NCBI GenBank assembly: GCA_021837545.1
Contig: JAKBFR010000002.1
Coordinates: 1 to 61,335 of the forward strand
Direction: 5' to 3'
DNA: 61,335 nucleotides
Source: Bacillota bacterium
GTDB taxonomy: Bacteria; Bacillota_A; Clostridia; Clostridiales; Clostridiaceae
Position numbers and translations under genes: made by a program. The notes below the pieces were generated by a model. It saw nothing but the letters and a program-made list of their open reading frames with translations. It made no database searches and had not been told where the DNA came from. Below, one piece after another: positions 1 through 8,313 of the stretch (the first letter of the stretch is position 1; the number at the start of each line of letters is the position of its first letter).

Positions 1-546
1 TCTATCGATTCTTATTTTTTTTGCATATTTCATAATAGTTATTCCCATATGTTTTTTAAAACAATCAGATATATAACCCTCAGATAAATTTACTTCATTA
101 GCTAATTTCTTTAAAGATATTTGGCTTTCTATATTAAGATGCAAGTGTTTTAAAATTCTGTTTAGAACAAAATTATCTTTTACTTCAACATCATTAATAA
201 GTAAGTTAATATAAGTATCTATCATTTTTATTTCAAGTGCTTGAAGTTCGTTTAGAGTATTAAGCGATGGAATTAATGTATAAAATTTATTGTATATAGG
301 GTGAAGGTATTTTGTTAGAATACCATTTTCAACTATTTCTCGTGTATACATGGCATTCCAGATAATTAAATTGTTTTTTTTATCTTGTATTGATATGTTT
401 TCTGATATTTCTTCTAAGTGTTTTTCTTTAATTATTTCTATAATTTGTGGCTTTGCTCTAAGTTTAATAAGAAAAGAGATATCATTACTAAAAAGATTAG
501 AATCTGATTTAAAAGGATGATAATTTTCTGTGAATGAATTATCCAA
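1..546 (-). CDS. AraC-family transcriptional regulator, C-terminal part cut by window start
   Basis: The reverse strand is open for 182 codons from a TTG start at 546 (AAAGGAG 7 nt upstream) to the window edge, so the 3' end is missing. The last ~55 visible residues carry an AraC/XylS helix-turn-helix: LKKLANEVNLSEGYISDCF followed by KKHMGITIMKYAKKIRID, which matches the first HTH and the linker helix of that family. The N-terminal ~125 residues are helical, without a cupin pattern I recognise. It is read away from rubrerythrin, so the ~300 bp between them holds divergent promoters. The family assignment is firm; the effector and targets are unknown. Confidence 0.85.
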   Translation of the reverse strand, partial: MDNSFTENYHPFKSDSNLFSNDISFLIKLRAKPQIIEIIKEKHLEEISENISIQDKKNNLIIWNAMYTREIVENGILTKYLHPIYNKFYTLIPSLNTLNELQALEIKMIDTYINLLINDVEVKDNFVLNRILKHLHLNIESQISLKKLANEVNLSEGYISDCFKKHMGITIMKYAKKIRIDR

Positions 547-841
547 ATAGTCACTCCTTTAATTAAAGTAAATTAATTTGCTGAAATTGCAGTATATATA
601 CATATTATATTAAATATGTACAAGTAAAATCAAATATATTTGTTGTAATTACTATAGAAATTAATAAAAAGTAAAAGTTCTGGTTGAAGAAATAGTGATA
701 GGAATTATTTTGGTGATATCATAGTAAATTAAATATAAACTAATTAGTAAATAATAGATAATAATATAGATAAATTCCAGTTATAGTATTATAATTTAAC
801 TGTATAGATAAATAAAAATAATGAGTTTGGGAGGAAGAAAG

Positions 842-1429
842 ATGAAAAGTTTAAAGGGAAGTGAAACAGCAGAAAATTTAATGAAATCATTTGCAGGTGA
901 GTGCCAAGCTAGAACTAGGTATACATATTATTCTAGTATTGCTAAAAAAGAAGGATTTGTACAAATTGCAAATATATTTTTAGAAACAGCAGAGCAAGAA
1001 AAAGAACATGCTAAAAGATTTTACAAGTTCCTTAAAGAAGATTTTGTTGATGAAGCAATCGAAATACAAGCATCTTTTCCAGTTTCATTTCATCAAGAAA
1101 CATTAAAGAATTTACTAGCAGCAGCTGCAGGTGAAAATGAAGAATGGACAGAACTCTATCCAAACTTTGCTGAAATTGCAGAAAAAGAAGGATATCCAGA
1201 AATTGCAACAGCTTATAGAAGAATAACTGAAGTAGAAGAACGTCATGAAATAAGATACAAAAAACTTGCTAAAAATATTGAAGAAGGAACAGTATTTAAA
1301 AAAGATGAAGTAACGCTTTGGAAGTGTGATAATTGTGGATACATATTTGAAGGTAAAGAAGCACCGGTTGTTTGTCCAGCTTGCATACATCCACAAGCAT
1401 ATTTTGAAGTATTTATAGAAAATTATTAA
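842..1429 (+). CDS. rbr: Rubrerythrin
   Basis: Cytoplasmic non-haem iron peroxidase that reduces H2O2 with electrons passed through rubredoxin-type iron; a standard oxidative-stress enzyme of anaerobes. The 195-residue product has the diiron four-helix domain (ExxARxRY near residue 20, EQEKEHAK near residue 53, EVEERHEIRY near residue 130). A C-terminal rubredoxin-like knuckle follows (CDNCGYIFEG, then CPAC). The start is ATG 842 rather than the in-frame ATG at 821, because GGGAGGAAGA lies directly before 842. It looks monocistronic, with a hairpin terminator at 1540-1580. Length and domain order are normal for the family. Confidence 0.95.
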   Translation: MKSLKGSETAENLMKSFAGECQARTRYTYYSSIAKKEGFVQIANIFLETAEQEKEHAKRFYKFLKEDFVDEAIEIQASFPVSFHQETLKNLLAAAAGENEEWTELYPNFAEIAEKEGYPEIATAYRRITEVEERHEIRYKKLAKNIEEGTVFKKDEVTLWKCDNCGYIFEGKEAPVVCPACIHPQAYFEVFIENY

Positions 1430-1472
1430 TAGAATTTAAAATATATTTGGAACAAGAAAGTAACAGTCTAAA

Positions 1473-1494
1473 CATACAACATATATGTTGTATG
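1473..1494. repeat. Perfect 22-bp palindrome after rubrerythrin
   Basis: Arms CATACAACATA and TATGTTGTATG are perfect complements with no loop. It lies 44 bp after the rbr stop and before the real terminator. A symmetrical protein-binding site is as likely as an RNA hairpin. No function is assigned. Confidence 0.5.
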
Positions 1495-1539
1495 GCTTAA
1501 ACCTAAACCAAAAACTTAATCTATGTTAATGATAAAGTG

Positions 1540-1582
1540 CCATGAATAACTGCTGTAAGTAGATTTATTCATGGTATTTTAT
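1540..1582 (+). terminator. Rho-independent terminator of rubrerythrin
   Basis: CCATGAATAA at 1540-1549 pairs with TTATTCATGG at 1565-1574, followed by a T-rich tail. Confidence 0.75.
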
Positions 1583-1695
1583 TTTATAAATATAACACAA
1601 AATAGAATAGTATAACGACTTATTATTTTTTTGAATGTGTATTATTTCACTTCACTAATTTTAGACAGTTAGTATTTAAAATGATAGAATGTAAA

Positions 1696-1820
1696 GTGAA
1701 ACTTTTCAGGTGGAGTTTTTATACTCCAGCTGAATTTAGTTGAACTTATCCAGGAGCGTGCAGCCGTTATCTCACACTTGAAGAAGAGGGAGTATTACGG
1801 ATGCTAGCTATCGGATAAAA
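1696..1820 (+). ncRNA. Structured interspersed element, copy A
   Basis: First of three related elements in the window (others at 13624-13817 minus and 48116-48260 plus). It begins GTGAAACTTTTCAGG and folds a hairpin (TTCAGGTGGAGT 1705-1716 with ACTCCAGCTGAA 1723-1734, one G-G mismatch). The conserved GAACTTATCCAGGA follows (1742-1755). An imperfect long stem then pairs AGCGTGCAGCCGTTATCTC with GGGAGTATTACGGATGCTAG, and TATCGGATAAA closes against TTATCC. No coding potential is evident. It could be a structured RNA or a non-autonomous mobile element of palindromic type; I do not recognise the family. Confidence 0.6.
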
Positions 1821-1893
1821 AGGCAAATAAAGTACAAATATAAAAAATTGCTAAGTTAATATATACATAAAAATTTAGACAGATGGTGAGCAA

Positions 1894-2316
1894 ATGATTA
1901 AAATAAAATTAGAAAAAAACAAAAGTGGAAAAATAATATTCAAACTAAAAATTGATGATAGCTATAAGGGAAATGTTTTATTTAAGAGAGCACTTATGGA
2001 ATCGAAAATACTTAAAGGAAAATCTATGTATAATTATGAGGTTCCTTTAAGATTTTTTATTCCCATATGCAATAATATAGATAAGAAAAATCTAATGTTA
2101 GATAAGAAAAGTATATTATCTTATTTGGAATTTTCAGATTGCTATGATCAAAATTACTATATGGAAATAGATGCTACGGCGAAATATATGAAAAAGTGGA
2201 GAGAAGAAGGTTGCCCGGATATTTATAGAATTACTATAGATCAAGATAATTATGATATAAAAAAAGAGGTGGCTTTTAAGAAACATAAGATAAAAATTGA
2301 AGAGTTTACTTTGTAA
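1894..2316 (+). CDS. Hypothetical protein, 140 aa
   Basis: Open frame with a GGTGAG ribosome binding site 7 nt before ATG 1894. The product is lysine-rich, has no signal peptide or membrane segment, and has predicted alternating strands at the N-terminus (IKIKLEKNKSGKIIFKLKI). The C-terminal part contains KYMKKWREEGCPDIYRI. I recognise no family. It stands alone between structured element copy A and a convergent HutD-like gene. A strong hairpin (2343-2372) lies between the two convergent genes. Codon use is like its neighbours, so it is probably a real gene. Confidence 0.65.
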   Translation: MIKIKLEKNKSGKIIFKLKIDDSYKGNVLFKRALMESKILKGKSMYNYEVPLRFFIPICNNIDKKNLMLDKKSILSYLEFSDCYDQNYYMEIDATAKYMKKWREEGCPDIYRITIDQDNYDIKKEVAFKKHKIKIEEFTL

Positions 2317-2342
2317 TTTACAAATATAAAATGCAAAGGGAT

Positions 2343-2372
2343 TATCTCAAATTAAAAAAATAATTTGAGATA
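2343..2372. terminator. Bidirectional hairpin between convergent genes
   Basis: TATCTCAAATTA (2343-2354) and TAATTTGAGATA (2361-2372) are perfectly complementary around a 6-A loop. The T-run is weak on both strands. Confidence 0.5.
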
Positions 2373-2437
2373 GGGCATATTTGAAATATACATCGCATCA
2401 TTTACTTCATGTGCCTATAACTTTGGGTAAATATAAA

Positions 2438-3055
2438 TTATGAACGATAAATTATACTTTCTACTATATTAGTACTTTCTAATGAATTACTAGAAAACAT
2501 AAATTCATATACAAAATTTGGATTTATACAATTGATTAATAATAAATCATTAGGATTAACTTCAAAGAATTTGTTATTTATAGTAGTTTTAAAACTACCA
2601 TGTACAACATAAAAGCAAATTGCTACTAAATCTTTATTTAATGAAGTTTCATATTTAAAATTAAATTGCTTTTTAGGACTAATATTTAAATAAATTAATT
2701 CACCGTGGTAGTTTTCTTTTGTCATTAAGTTGAAAACAGAGGCACTCCCATAAGTTTTAGTTTTCCAATCACCTTCAAAACTATCTTGTTCAAAGGGATT
2801 AAGCAATTTTGTATACTTATCTTCATGGTCAAGAGTGATTTGTCCGTCAATAACCATAAATTTTCTTGATACATTTGGAAGACTACTAAAAGTCGATTGT
2901 AATATATCAATTTTAGCAACTCCTAGTCTCCATAAAAAATTTCTACTTACGTAATCAGAATTTAATGGGTATGTTATTAATTCTGTAGCCATACCTCCAG
3001 ACCAAAATGTTGGTTTGTAATCTTCTTGCTTTATTAATTTAATACTATAGTTCAT
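2438..3055 (-). CDS. HutD/Ves-family cupin-like protein
   Basis: The 205-residue product matches HutD/Ves architecture. It opens with the W-x-GG-x-x-T/A-E-L signature (FWSGGMATELITYP, residues 17-30), then FLWRLGVAKI, the FSSLPNVSRKFMVIDG turn and a second double-stranded beta-helix half. HutD proteins often sit in histidine-utilisation clusters, but no hut genes are nearby, so a ligand cannot be inferred. Start ATG 3055 has AAGGGGTGC upstream. It is monocistronic and convergent with the unknown gene before it. The family call is good; the biochemical role is open. Confidence 0.8.
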   Translation of the reverse strand: MNYSIKLIKQEDYKPTFWSGGMATELITYPLNSDYVSRNFLWRLGVAKIDILQSTFSSLPNVSRKFMVIDGQITLDHEDKYTKLLNPFEQDSFEGDWKTKTYGSASVFNLMTKENYHGELIYLNISPKKQFNFKYETSLNKDLVAICFYVVHGSFKTTINNKFFEVNPNDLLLINCINPNFVYEFMFSSNSLESTNIVESIIYRS

Positions 3056-3332
3056 AAATTAGCACCCCTTTTATTTAATATATATTTTAGTCTATATGCA
3101 ACATATTCATTATATTAAACAGAATGTGTATAATCAAGGGAGCTTAAGGTATGTAAAAGAAAACTTGTTACCTAGATAAAAGAATATATATAATAAGGTT
3201 AAATAAGTAAAATTATGAGTACTAGCTAGATTAGAGAATATGCCAAGCATAAAGTTTTAATATTATCATTGCACATTAAAAAGTTGTTGAAACTCAAATT
3301 AAATACGAAATATAATTATATGAGGTGATATT

Positions 3333-3920
3333 ATGGAAATTTTTAATAAAAAAAAGAAATTAAGAAAAGAAATTTTGATAAAACGTAAAAATATAGATAT
3401 AGTTGAAAAAGAAAAAATGGACACAAAGATATTAGATGAATTTTATGAAAAAAAATATTATAGAGAAGCAAAAAATATATTCATTTATATATCCTATGAT
3501 TCAGAAATAAATACTAAAGGAATAATAAATAAGGCTTTAAAGGATAATAAAAAAATTTATGTGCCAAGAACAGAATTTAAAACCAGACTTATGGATGCAG
3601 TAGAAATCACATCATTAGATAATTTAATTAAAAGTGAATATGGAATATTAGAGCCAGCAATAGAAGAGCCACATATTGATCCTAATGAACTTGATTTAAT
3701 TGTAGTTCCAGGAGTAGCTTTTGATAGAAATGGTGGGAGAATGGGGTATGGAGCAGGTTATTACGATAGATATTTTAAGAGAATTAGTAAAGATAGAATT
3801 AAAAAAATTGCAAAACTAGCATTAGCTTATGATTTTCAAATATTAGAGAAGATACCAATGAATGAGCAAGATGTACCAGTTAATTATATTATAACTGAAA
3901 AAGAATTTATACACCGATAA
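3333..3920 (+). CDS. ygfA: 5-formyltetrahydrofolate cyclo-ligase
   Basis: Converts 5-formyl-THF plus ATP to 5,10-methenyl-THF, returning inhibitory 5-formyl-THF to the one-carbon pool. The 195-residue product has the family hallmarks: an N-terminal KKKLRKEILIKRKNI nucleotide-contact segment, FIYISYDSEINTKGII, the LDLIVVPGVAFDRNGGRMGYG core and the GAGYYDRY phosphate/folate loop near residues 137-146. A GAGGTGA ribosome binding site precedes ATG 3333. Length is normal. The next gene starts 146 bp downstream; no folate genes are adjacent. Confidence 0.95.
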   Translation: MEIFNKKKKLRKEILIKRKNIDIVEKEKMDTKILDEFYEKKYYREAKNIFIYISYDSEINTKGIINKALKDNKKIYVPRTEFKTRLMDAVEITSLDNLIKSEYGILEPAIEEPHIDPNELDLIVVPGVAFDRNGGRMGYGAGYYDRYFKRISKDRIKKIAKLALAYDFQILEKIPMNEQDVPVNYIITEKEFIHR

Positions 3921-4066
3921 AAAAAGGCGAGAAGCACAACCACTACTATTTAGATTATAAATAAAGAAATAAACAAGCTAACAGTTAAGGATAAAATTTT
4001 AAGAAAAATGGAAGTTTATCAATAATTCTAAATTTTAAATTATAGAAAGAGGGGAGGCGATAATTT

Positions 4067-6712
4067 ATGGGCTATGATGAGAGTAACTTTATATATTTAA
4101 AAACAACTAGTATGGAAGAATATTATGATGAGTTAGTAAAAGCAGAACATATATGCGAATATTTTCCGATGATTACAAAAATAATCGTTAGAAAAGTAGT
4201 AGAAGGAATTCTGAAAAATATAGCAGAAGAACATGATATGGAGAGTAACTTACCTGCATTGAATTTACTTAATAATATTCAATTAAATCCTATTCTTTAT
4301 TTACCAAAAGAAATTTATAATTATATGAAGATTATATTGGATAATGGCTATGATCATGCTTTTCGTGATAATAAGAATAAAAAGACTTCTAAGCAGACTA
4401 TAGAAGTTTTAGAAATTATACATAATATTTTGTGCTGGTATCTTAAAAAAATAGAACCACAAAAAATGATATTAATTAAAGACTTAAGTTTTAAGGCTCC
4501 AAGTACTATTGAATACCAAGAAAAAGAAATTGATAGAATTAAAGAGGATATTCGATTAAAGGACCATCAGATTAATAATTTAAGGCAGAAGATAATTGAA
4601 TTAGGTAGTAAATCAAAGAGCGTAAGTGAGTTAAATAAAATTATAATAGCAATAAAGGAAGAAAAATCTTATTTAGAAACAGTAAAGGCTTTATTAGCTA
4701 AAAAGATGCAAATACAAAAAAATCAGGTATTGGATATAGAAAAGAATTATAAAATATATTTAAGAAAATTTGATGAGTTAAAAGAAATATGTAAAGAAAA
4801 TCAAGATTTTCTTTTTAATAAAGAAAGTCAAATTATTAAGGCTGAGATAGAAAAGCAAGAATTGAAGAATTTAGATGAAGAATTAGATGAATATGATGAA
4901 TCTATAAGAAGAAGAGAGGAATTTCTTGAGGATGAATTAAAAACAGTAAGGAAAGCGTATGAACACATAGTCACCTTAACTAACCAGTATCAAGACATTG
5001 TAGAAACTATAGAATTTTCATACGATAAGGAATTAGAAAAAATACTGGAGATACAAAAGAATAATGTCAAAATGGAAATTAACTTTGAAGATAGAATATT
5101 TAATGAGAATATAGTAAGTTATACTAAAAACATATCTGAAGCTAAAAAGAAAATAATAATTTTAAAAGAGATATTAAATGATAATATTAAGAGAGAAATT
5201 AAGTATGAGCCATTTTATAGAGGATTTCTAAGATTAGAAGATAAACAACTTAGAATTATTTATACAATGATTACCAATAGTAATACTACATCTAATTTTA
5301 TAAATAAATCTAAGGAATTACTATCAAATTTTAATGAAGACAAATTTTTAGAAGCAATAAATAAGAATCTAGAAGAATTAAAAAACATAGGTGATAATCA
5401 AATCCAATTGATTATATATTATAAATTAATGAAATTATCTCGGATTTATTTTGGTAATATATATAATAGAGCACAATTTATACATGTACTAGATAGCATG
5501 GTAGATAGAGCATATGAAATTCTAATGGTTAAAAAAGATTTTAATGGTAAGAAAAGAAAGTTAGATGCAATAATTACATATTACTTGGAAAAAATAATTG
5601 CAGATTTAAAAAATAAAAATAGCAAGATCAAAATAAGTGAAGAGTTAACAGATAAAATTTATAAAAACATTATAACATTAAAACAAAATGCAGAAAATAT
5701 AGAAAATGAAAAGATATATTATGATAAATTCAATTTATATAATATGTCAGAGACCACACTTAGAACATTTATAAAATCACAGCCATTTACTTTTTTATCA
5801 ATAATGGTAGATTTAGGAGGAGTTGCTTCATATAAAGAAATTTCTAGCATTATATTTGAAGTTGAAAATTTGATGGCAAAAAGAACTTCAATTAAAGGGC
5901 ATAATGAAGAGACGTTGCCAATAAGTTTTTCAAATGGATATTTTATTATTACTTTATTTTTATCTAGTGGAGCTATCTCTTTAAATCAAAAAGAACAAGA
6001 AGAATTATTGCCACTATTAATAATGACAATAACGAGTATAGATTTAACAGCAAATGATGGAGATGTTAATTTAAAGAATTACAACAATATTATTAAATTG
6101 TGGAAGATTAAGCGACGAAAATATAATGATATGTCTATAGAAAAGGAAGATAAAGAAAGTGAATTAGAGGAATTGATAAAAGAAAATCAGGCATTAAAAA
6201 TTAATTGTGAAGAGTTATTAAGGACTCGTGATATATTATCTGATAAATATAATAATTACAAAGAAGACTTTAAGAAAATTATAATGAATTCAGACAAAAG
6301 AATTCTTTTGCCATCATTTCTGAATTATGATGATTTACGTAATAAAAAAGAAGTAGCTGAAGAACATATTAATGAGTCTAAAAATAAATTTGGGACACTA
6401 AAAAGTATACTTTCTCCAGAAGTATGGAAAGATCAAGCTAGTAAGTTCATTAATGAATCTAATATGATAGAATTAGAAAAATCATTAATTGAAGAAGCAA
6501 AACGAAAACCATACTTTAAAAAAGAATATTCAGTTTTTTTAGATTTAGAGGAAAAGATTAAGGAAGTTAATCGAGTAATAAATAAAGATAAAGATGATAT
6601 TAAAAATAAGGATTTGTTAATTGATAACATGAAAATTAAAATTAATGAGTTACAGAAGCAACTTAATATTATGAAAGATACCTATTTAGATATGGAAAAA
6701 GGATATAACTAA
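4067..6712 (+). CDS. Large coiled-coil protein of unknown function, DUF4145-like N-terminus
   Basis: The 881-residue product starts at ATG 4067 after GAGGGGAGG. Residues ~15-130 look like the helical DUF4145/HsdR-N type fold: AEHICEYFPMITKIIVRKVVEGIL, then LPKEIYNYMKIILDNGYDHAF and an ending helix with ILCWYLKK. The usual GNxAxH is replaced by GYDHAF. Residues ~155-320 and ~690-880 are long charged coiled coils (many Glu/Lys heptads). Between them is a mostly helical region with a conserved-looking patch (QPFTFLSIMVDLGGVASYKE) near residue 570. There are no Walker motifs, so it is not an SMC ATPase. No signal or membrane segment is seen. The domain assignment is inference; a role in DNA- or RNA-linked stress or defence is possible but unproven. 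Confidence 0.7.
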   Translation: MGYDESNFIYLKTTSMEEYYDELVKAEHICEYFPMITKIIVRKVVEGILKNIAEEHDMESNLPALNLLNNIQLNPILYLPKEIYNYMKIILDNGYDHAFRDNKNKKTSKQTIEVLEIIHNILCWYLKKIEPQKMILIKDLSFKAPSTIEYQEKEIDRIKEDIRLKDHQINNLRQKIIELGSKSKSVSELNKIIIAIKEEKSYLETVKALLAKKMQIQKNQVLDIEKNYKIYLRKFDELKEICKENQDFLFNKESQIIKAEIEKQELKNLDEELDEYDESIRRREEFLEDELKTVRKAYEHIVTLTNQYQDIVETIEFSYDKELEKILEIQKNNVKMEINFEDRIFNENIVSYTKNISEAKKKIIILKEILNDNIKREIKYEPFYRGFLRLEDKQLRIIYTMITNSNTTSNFINKSKELLSNFNEDKFLEAINKNLEELKNIGDNQIQLIIYYKLMKLSRIYFGNIYNRAQFIHVLDSMVDRAYEILMVKKDFNGKKRKLDAIITYYLEKIIADLKNKNSKIKISEELTDKIYKNIITLKQNAENIENEKIYYDKFNLYNMSETTLRTFIKSQPFTFLSIMVDLGGVASYKEISSIIFEVENLMAKRTSIKGHNEETLPISFSNGYFIITLFLSSGAISLNQKEQEELLPLLIMTITSIDLTANDGDVNLKNYNNIIKLWKIKRRKYNDMSIEKEDKESELEELIKENQALKINCEELLRTRDILSDKYNNYKEDFKKIIMNSDKRILLPSFLNYDDLRNKKEVAEEHINESKNKFGTLKSILSPEVWKDQASKFINESNMIELEKSLIEEAKRKPYFKKEYSVFLDLEEKIKEVNRVINKDKDDIKNKDLLIDNMKIKINELQKQLNIMKDTYLDMEKGYN

Positions 6713-6768
6713 AGAAAATTTTAAGGTATAATTAAATTGATTTTTTTATTTAGGAGGGCTATTATATT

Positions 6769-8040
6769 ATGAGAATTGAAACAAAATGTTTACATGAAGG
6801 ATATAAACCAAAGAATGGAGAGCCGGTAGCATTACCAATTTATCAAAGTACAACTTATAGATATGATTCTACAGAAGAAATAGGAAAATTATTTGACTTA
6901 ACTTCTGCTGGACATATGTATTCACGTATTTCAAATCCAACTGTTGGATTTGTAGAAGAAAAAATAGCAACTTTAGAAGGGGGAATAGGTGCACTTTGTA
7001 CAACTTCTGGTCAAGCAGCTTCATTTATAAGTATATTGAATATTGTTAGTGCAGGAGATCATATTGTGAGTGCGGCTACTATATATGGAGGGACAATAAA
7101 TCTTTTTGCAGTAACACTTAAAAAATTTGGTATAGAATGTACATTTGTTGATGCTGAGGCATCAGAAGAAGAAATACAAAAAGCATTTAAATCAAATACT
7201 AAGGTAGTATTTGGAGAAACTATTGCTAACCCTGCAATTACAATATTGGATATAGAGAAATTTGCCAATATAGCACATAAAAATAATGTTCCACTTATTA
7301 TTGATAATACATTTGCAACACCTATTCTTTGTAGACCTATAGAATTTGGTGCAGATATAGTAATTCATTCTACTAGTAAATATATGGATGGGCATGCAGT
7401 ACAATTAGGTGGAGTAATTGTGGATAGTGGAAACTTCGATTGGACAAATGGTAAGTTTGAGGAATTTACTGAACCAGATGAATCATATCATGGTATAGTA
7501 TATACTAAACAATTTGGTAAAGCGGCATACATAGCTAAGGCTAGAGTTCAATTAATGAGAGACCTAGGAGCATATCCAACTGCAAATGCAGCATTCCTTT
7601 TAAATCTAGGACTTGAAAGTCTTCCAGTTAGGTTAGAAAAGCATTGCAGAAATGCAGAAAAAGTAGCACAGTTTTTAAATGAAAGCGATAAAGTAGAATT
7701 TGTAAACTATCCAACACTTGAAGGAAATAAATATAACGAGCTTGCAAAAAAATATTTACCAGATGGATGTAGTGGAGTAATTTCATTCTCTATTAAAGGA
7801 AATCGTGAAAATGCAATTAAATTTATGGATAGTTTGAAATTGGCAGAAAATGTAGTGCATGTAGCAGATATTCGTACATGTGTACTTCACCCAGCAAGTT
7901 CAACACATCGTCAGCTTTCAAATGAACAACTAGTAGCGGCGGGTATAACACCAGGCCTTATAAGATTATCAGTAGGAATTGAAAATGTTGAAGATATTAT
8001 AGAAGATGTTAAACAAGCACTTGAATCAATTAAGAATTAA
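6769..8040 (+). CDS. metY: O-acetylhomoserine sulfhydrylase (PLP enzyme)
   Basis: Makes homocysteine from O-acetylhomoserine and sulfide in methionine synthesis. The 423-residue product is a Cys/Met-metabolism PLP enzyme of the MetY size class. It has SRISNPTVGFVEEKIATLEGG near residue 52, the TTSGQAASFISI phosphate site, PLIIDNTFATPILCRP with the ring-pairing Asp, and STSKYMDGH with the Schiff-base Lys near residue 206. The C-terminal VADIRTCVLHPASSTHRQLS binds the substrate carboxylate. The length (about 420, not 380) and the SGHMYSRISNPT start favour MetY over MetB/MetC. An AGGAGGG site precedes ATG 6769. The 57-bp gap from the upstream gene leaves no room for an S-box riboswitch. Confidence 0.92.
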   Translation: MRIETKCLHEGYKPKNGEPVALPIYQSTTYRYDSTEEIGKLFDLTSAGHMYSRISNPTVGFVEEKIATLEGGIGALCTTSGQAASFISILNIVSAGDHIVSAATIYGGTINLFAVTLKKFGIECTFVDAEASEEEIQKAFKSNTKVVFGETIANPAITILDIEKFANIAHKNNVPLIIDNTFATPILCRPIEFGADIVIHSTSKYMDGHAVQLGGVIVDSGNFDWTNGKFEEFTEPDESYHGIVYTKQFGKAAYIAKARVQLMRDLGAYPTANAAFLLNLGLESLPVRLEKHCRNAEKVAQFLNESDKVEFVNYPTLEGNKYNELAKKYLPDGCSGVISFSIKGNRENAIKFMDSLKLAENVVHVADIRTCVLHPASSTHRQLSNEQLVAAGITPGLIRLSVGIENVEDIIEDVKQALESIKN

Positions 8041-8042
8041 TA

Positions 8043-8297
8043 GTTAACAATTAACAATTGAGGATGAAAAGCCTGCTGGCTTTTCTGACATAATATATAA
8101 AAGCATAAGCTGCGGAAAATCAACTTAATTGGTTTCCGCAGCTTAATATTTTGCTAATAGTTATATTTTACAACAAAGGACTCAATCTTTAAGAATCATA
8201 AAATTATATACTTAAGATATTCCGAAGGAAAAGTGAGAATTAAAATTTTACATTTTGTTATTCGAACTTTCTCCTTGGAGTTATCATCCTTTAACTC
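8043..8297. repeat. Imperfect inverted repeats bordering the metY-thrS gap
   Basis: The left end (about 8043-8067) reads as AGTTAACAATTAAC and GGATGA with a short hairpin directly after. The right end (about 8271-8297), read on the minus strand, gives AGTTATGAGTTAAG and GGATGA with another small hairpin (CTCC/GGAG). Converging arms plus matching internal hairpins suggest an old MITE-like insertion or a paired terminator repeat. Arm identity is only about 75 percent by eye. Confidence 0.35.
8066..8152 (+). terminator. Two consecutive hairpins ending metY
   Basis: GAAAAGCC/GGCTTTTC (8066-8085, loop TGCT) is followed by AAGCTGCGGAAA (8107-8118) with TTTCCGCAGCTT (8133-8144), then AATATTTT. The second is the likely terminator. 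Confidence 0.7.
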
Positions 8298-8313
8298 TTA
8301 ACTCATAACTGAA

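Noticed and set aside
781..795. PerR box before rubrerythrin
   Set aside because: TTATAGTATTATAA is symmetrical but one base short of the 7-1-7 PerR pattern; in this AT-rich region that is weak evidence.
547..841. Leader RNA or riboswitch in the gap between the AraC-type gene and rubrerythrin
   Set aside because: No conserved motif or stable hairpin seen; it probably holds only the two divergent promoters.
6713..6768. S-box (SAM) riboswitch before metY
   Set aside because: Only 56 bp separate the upstream stop from metY; an S-box does not fit.
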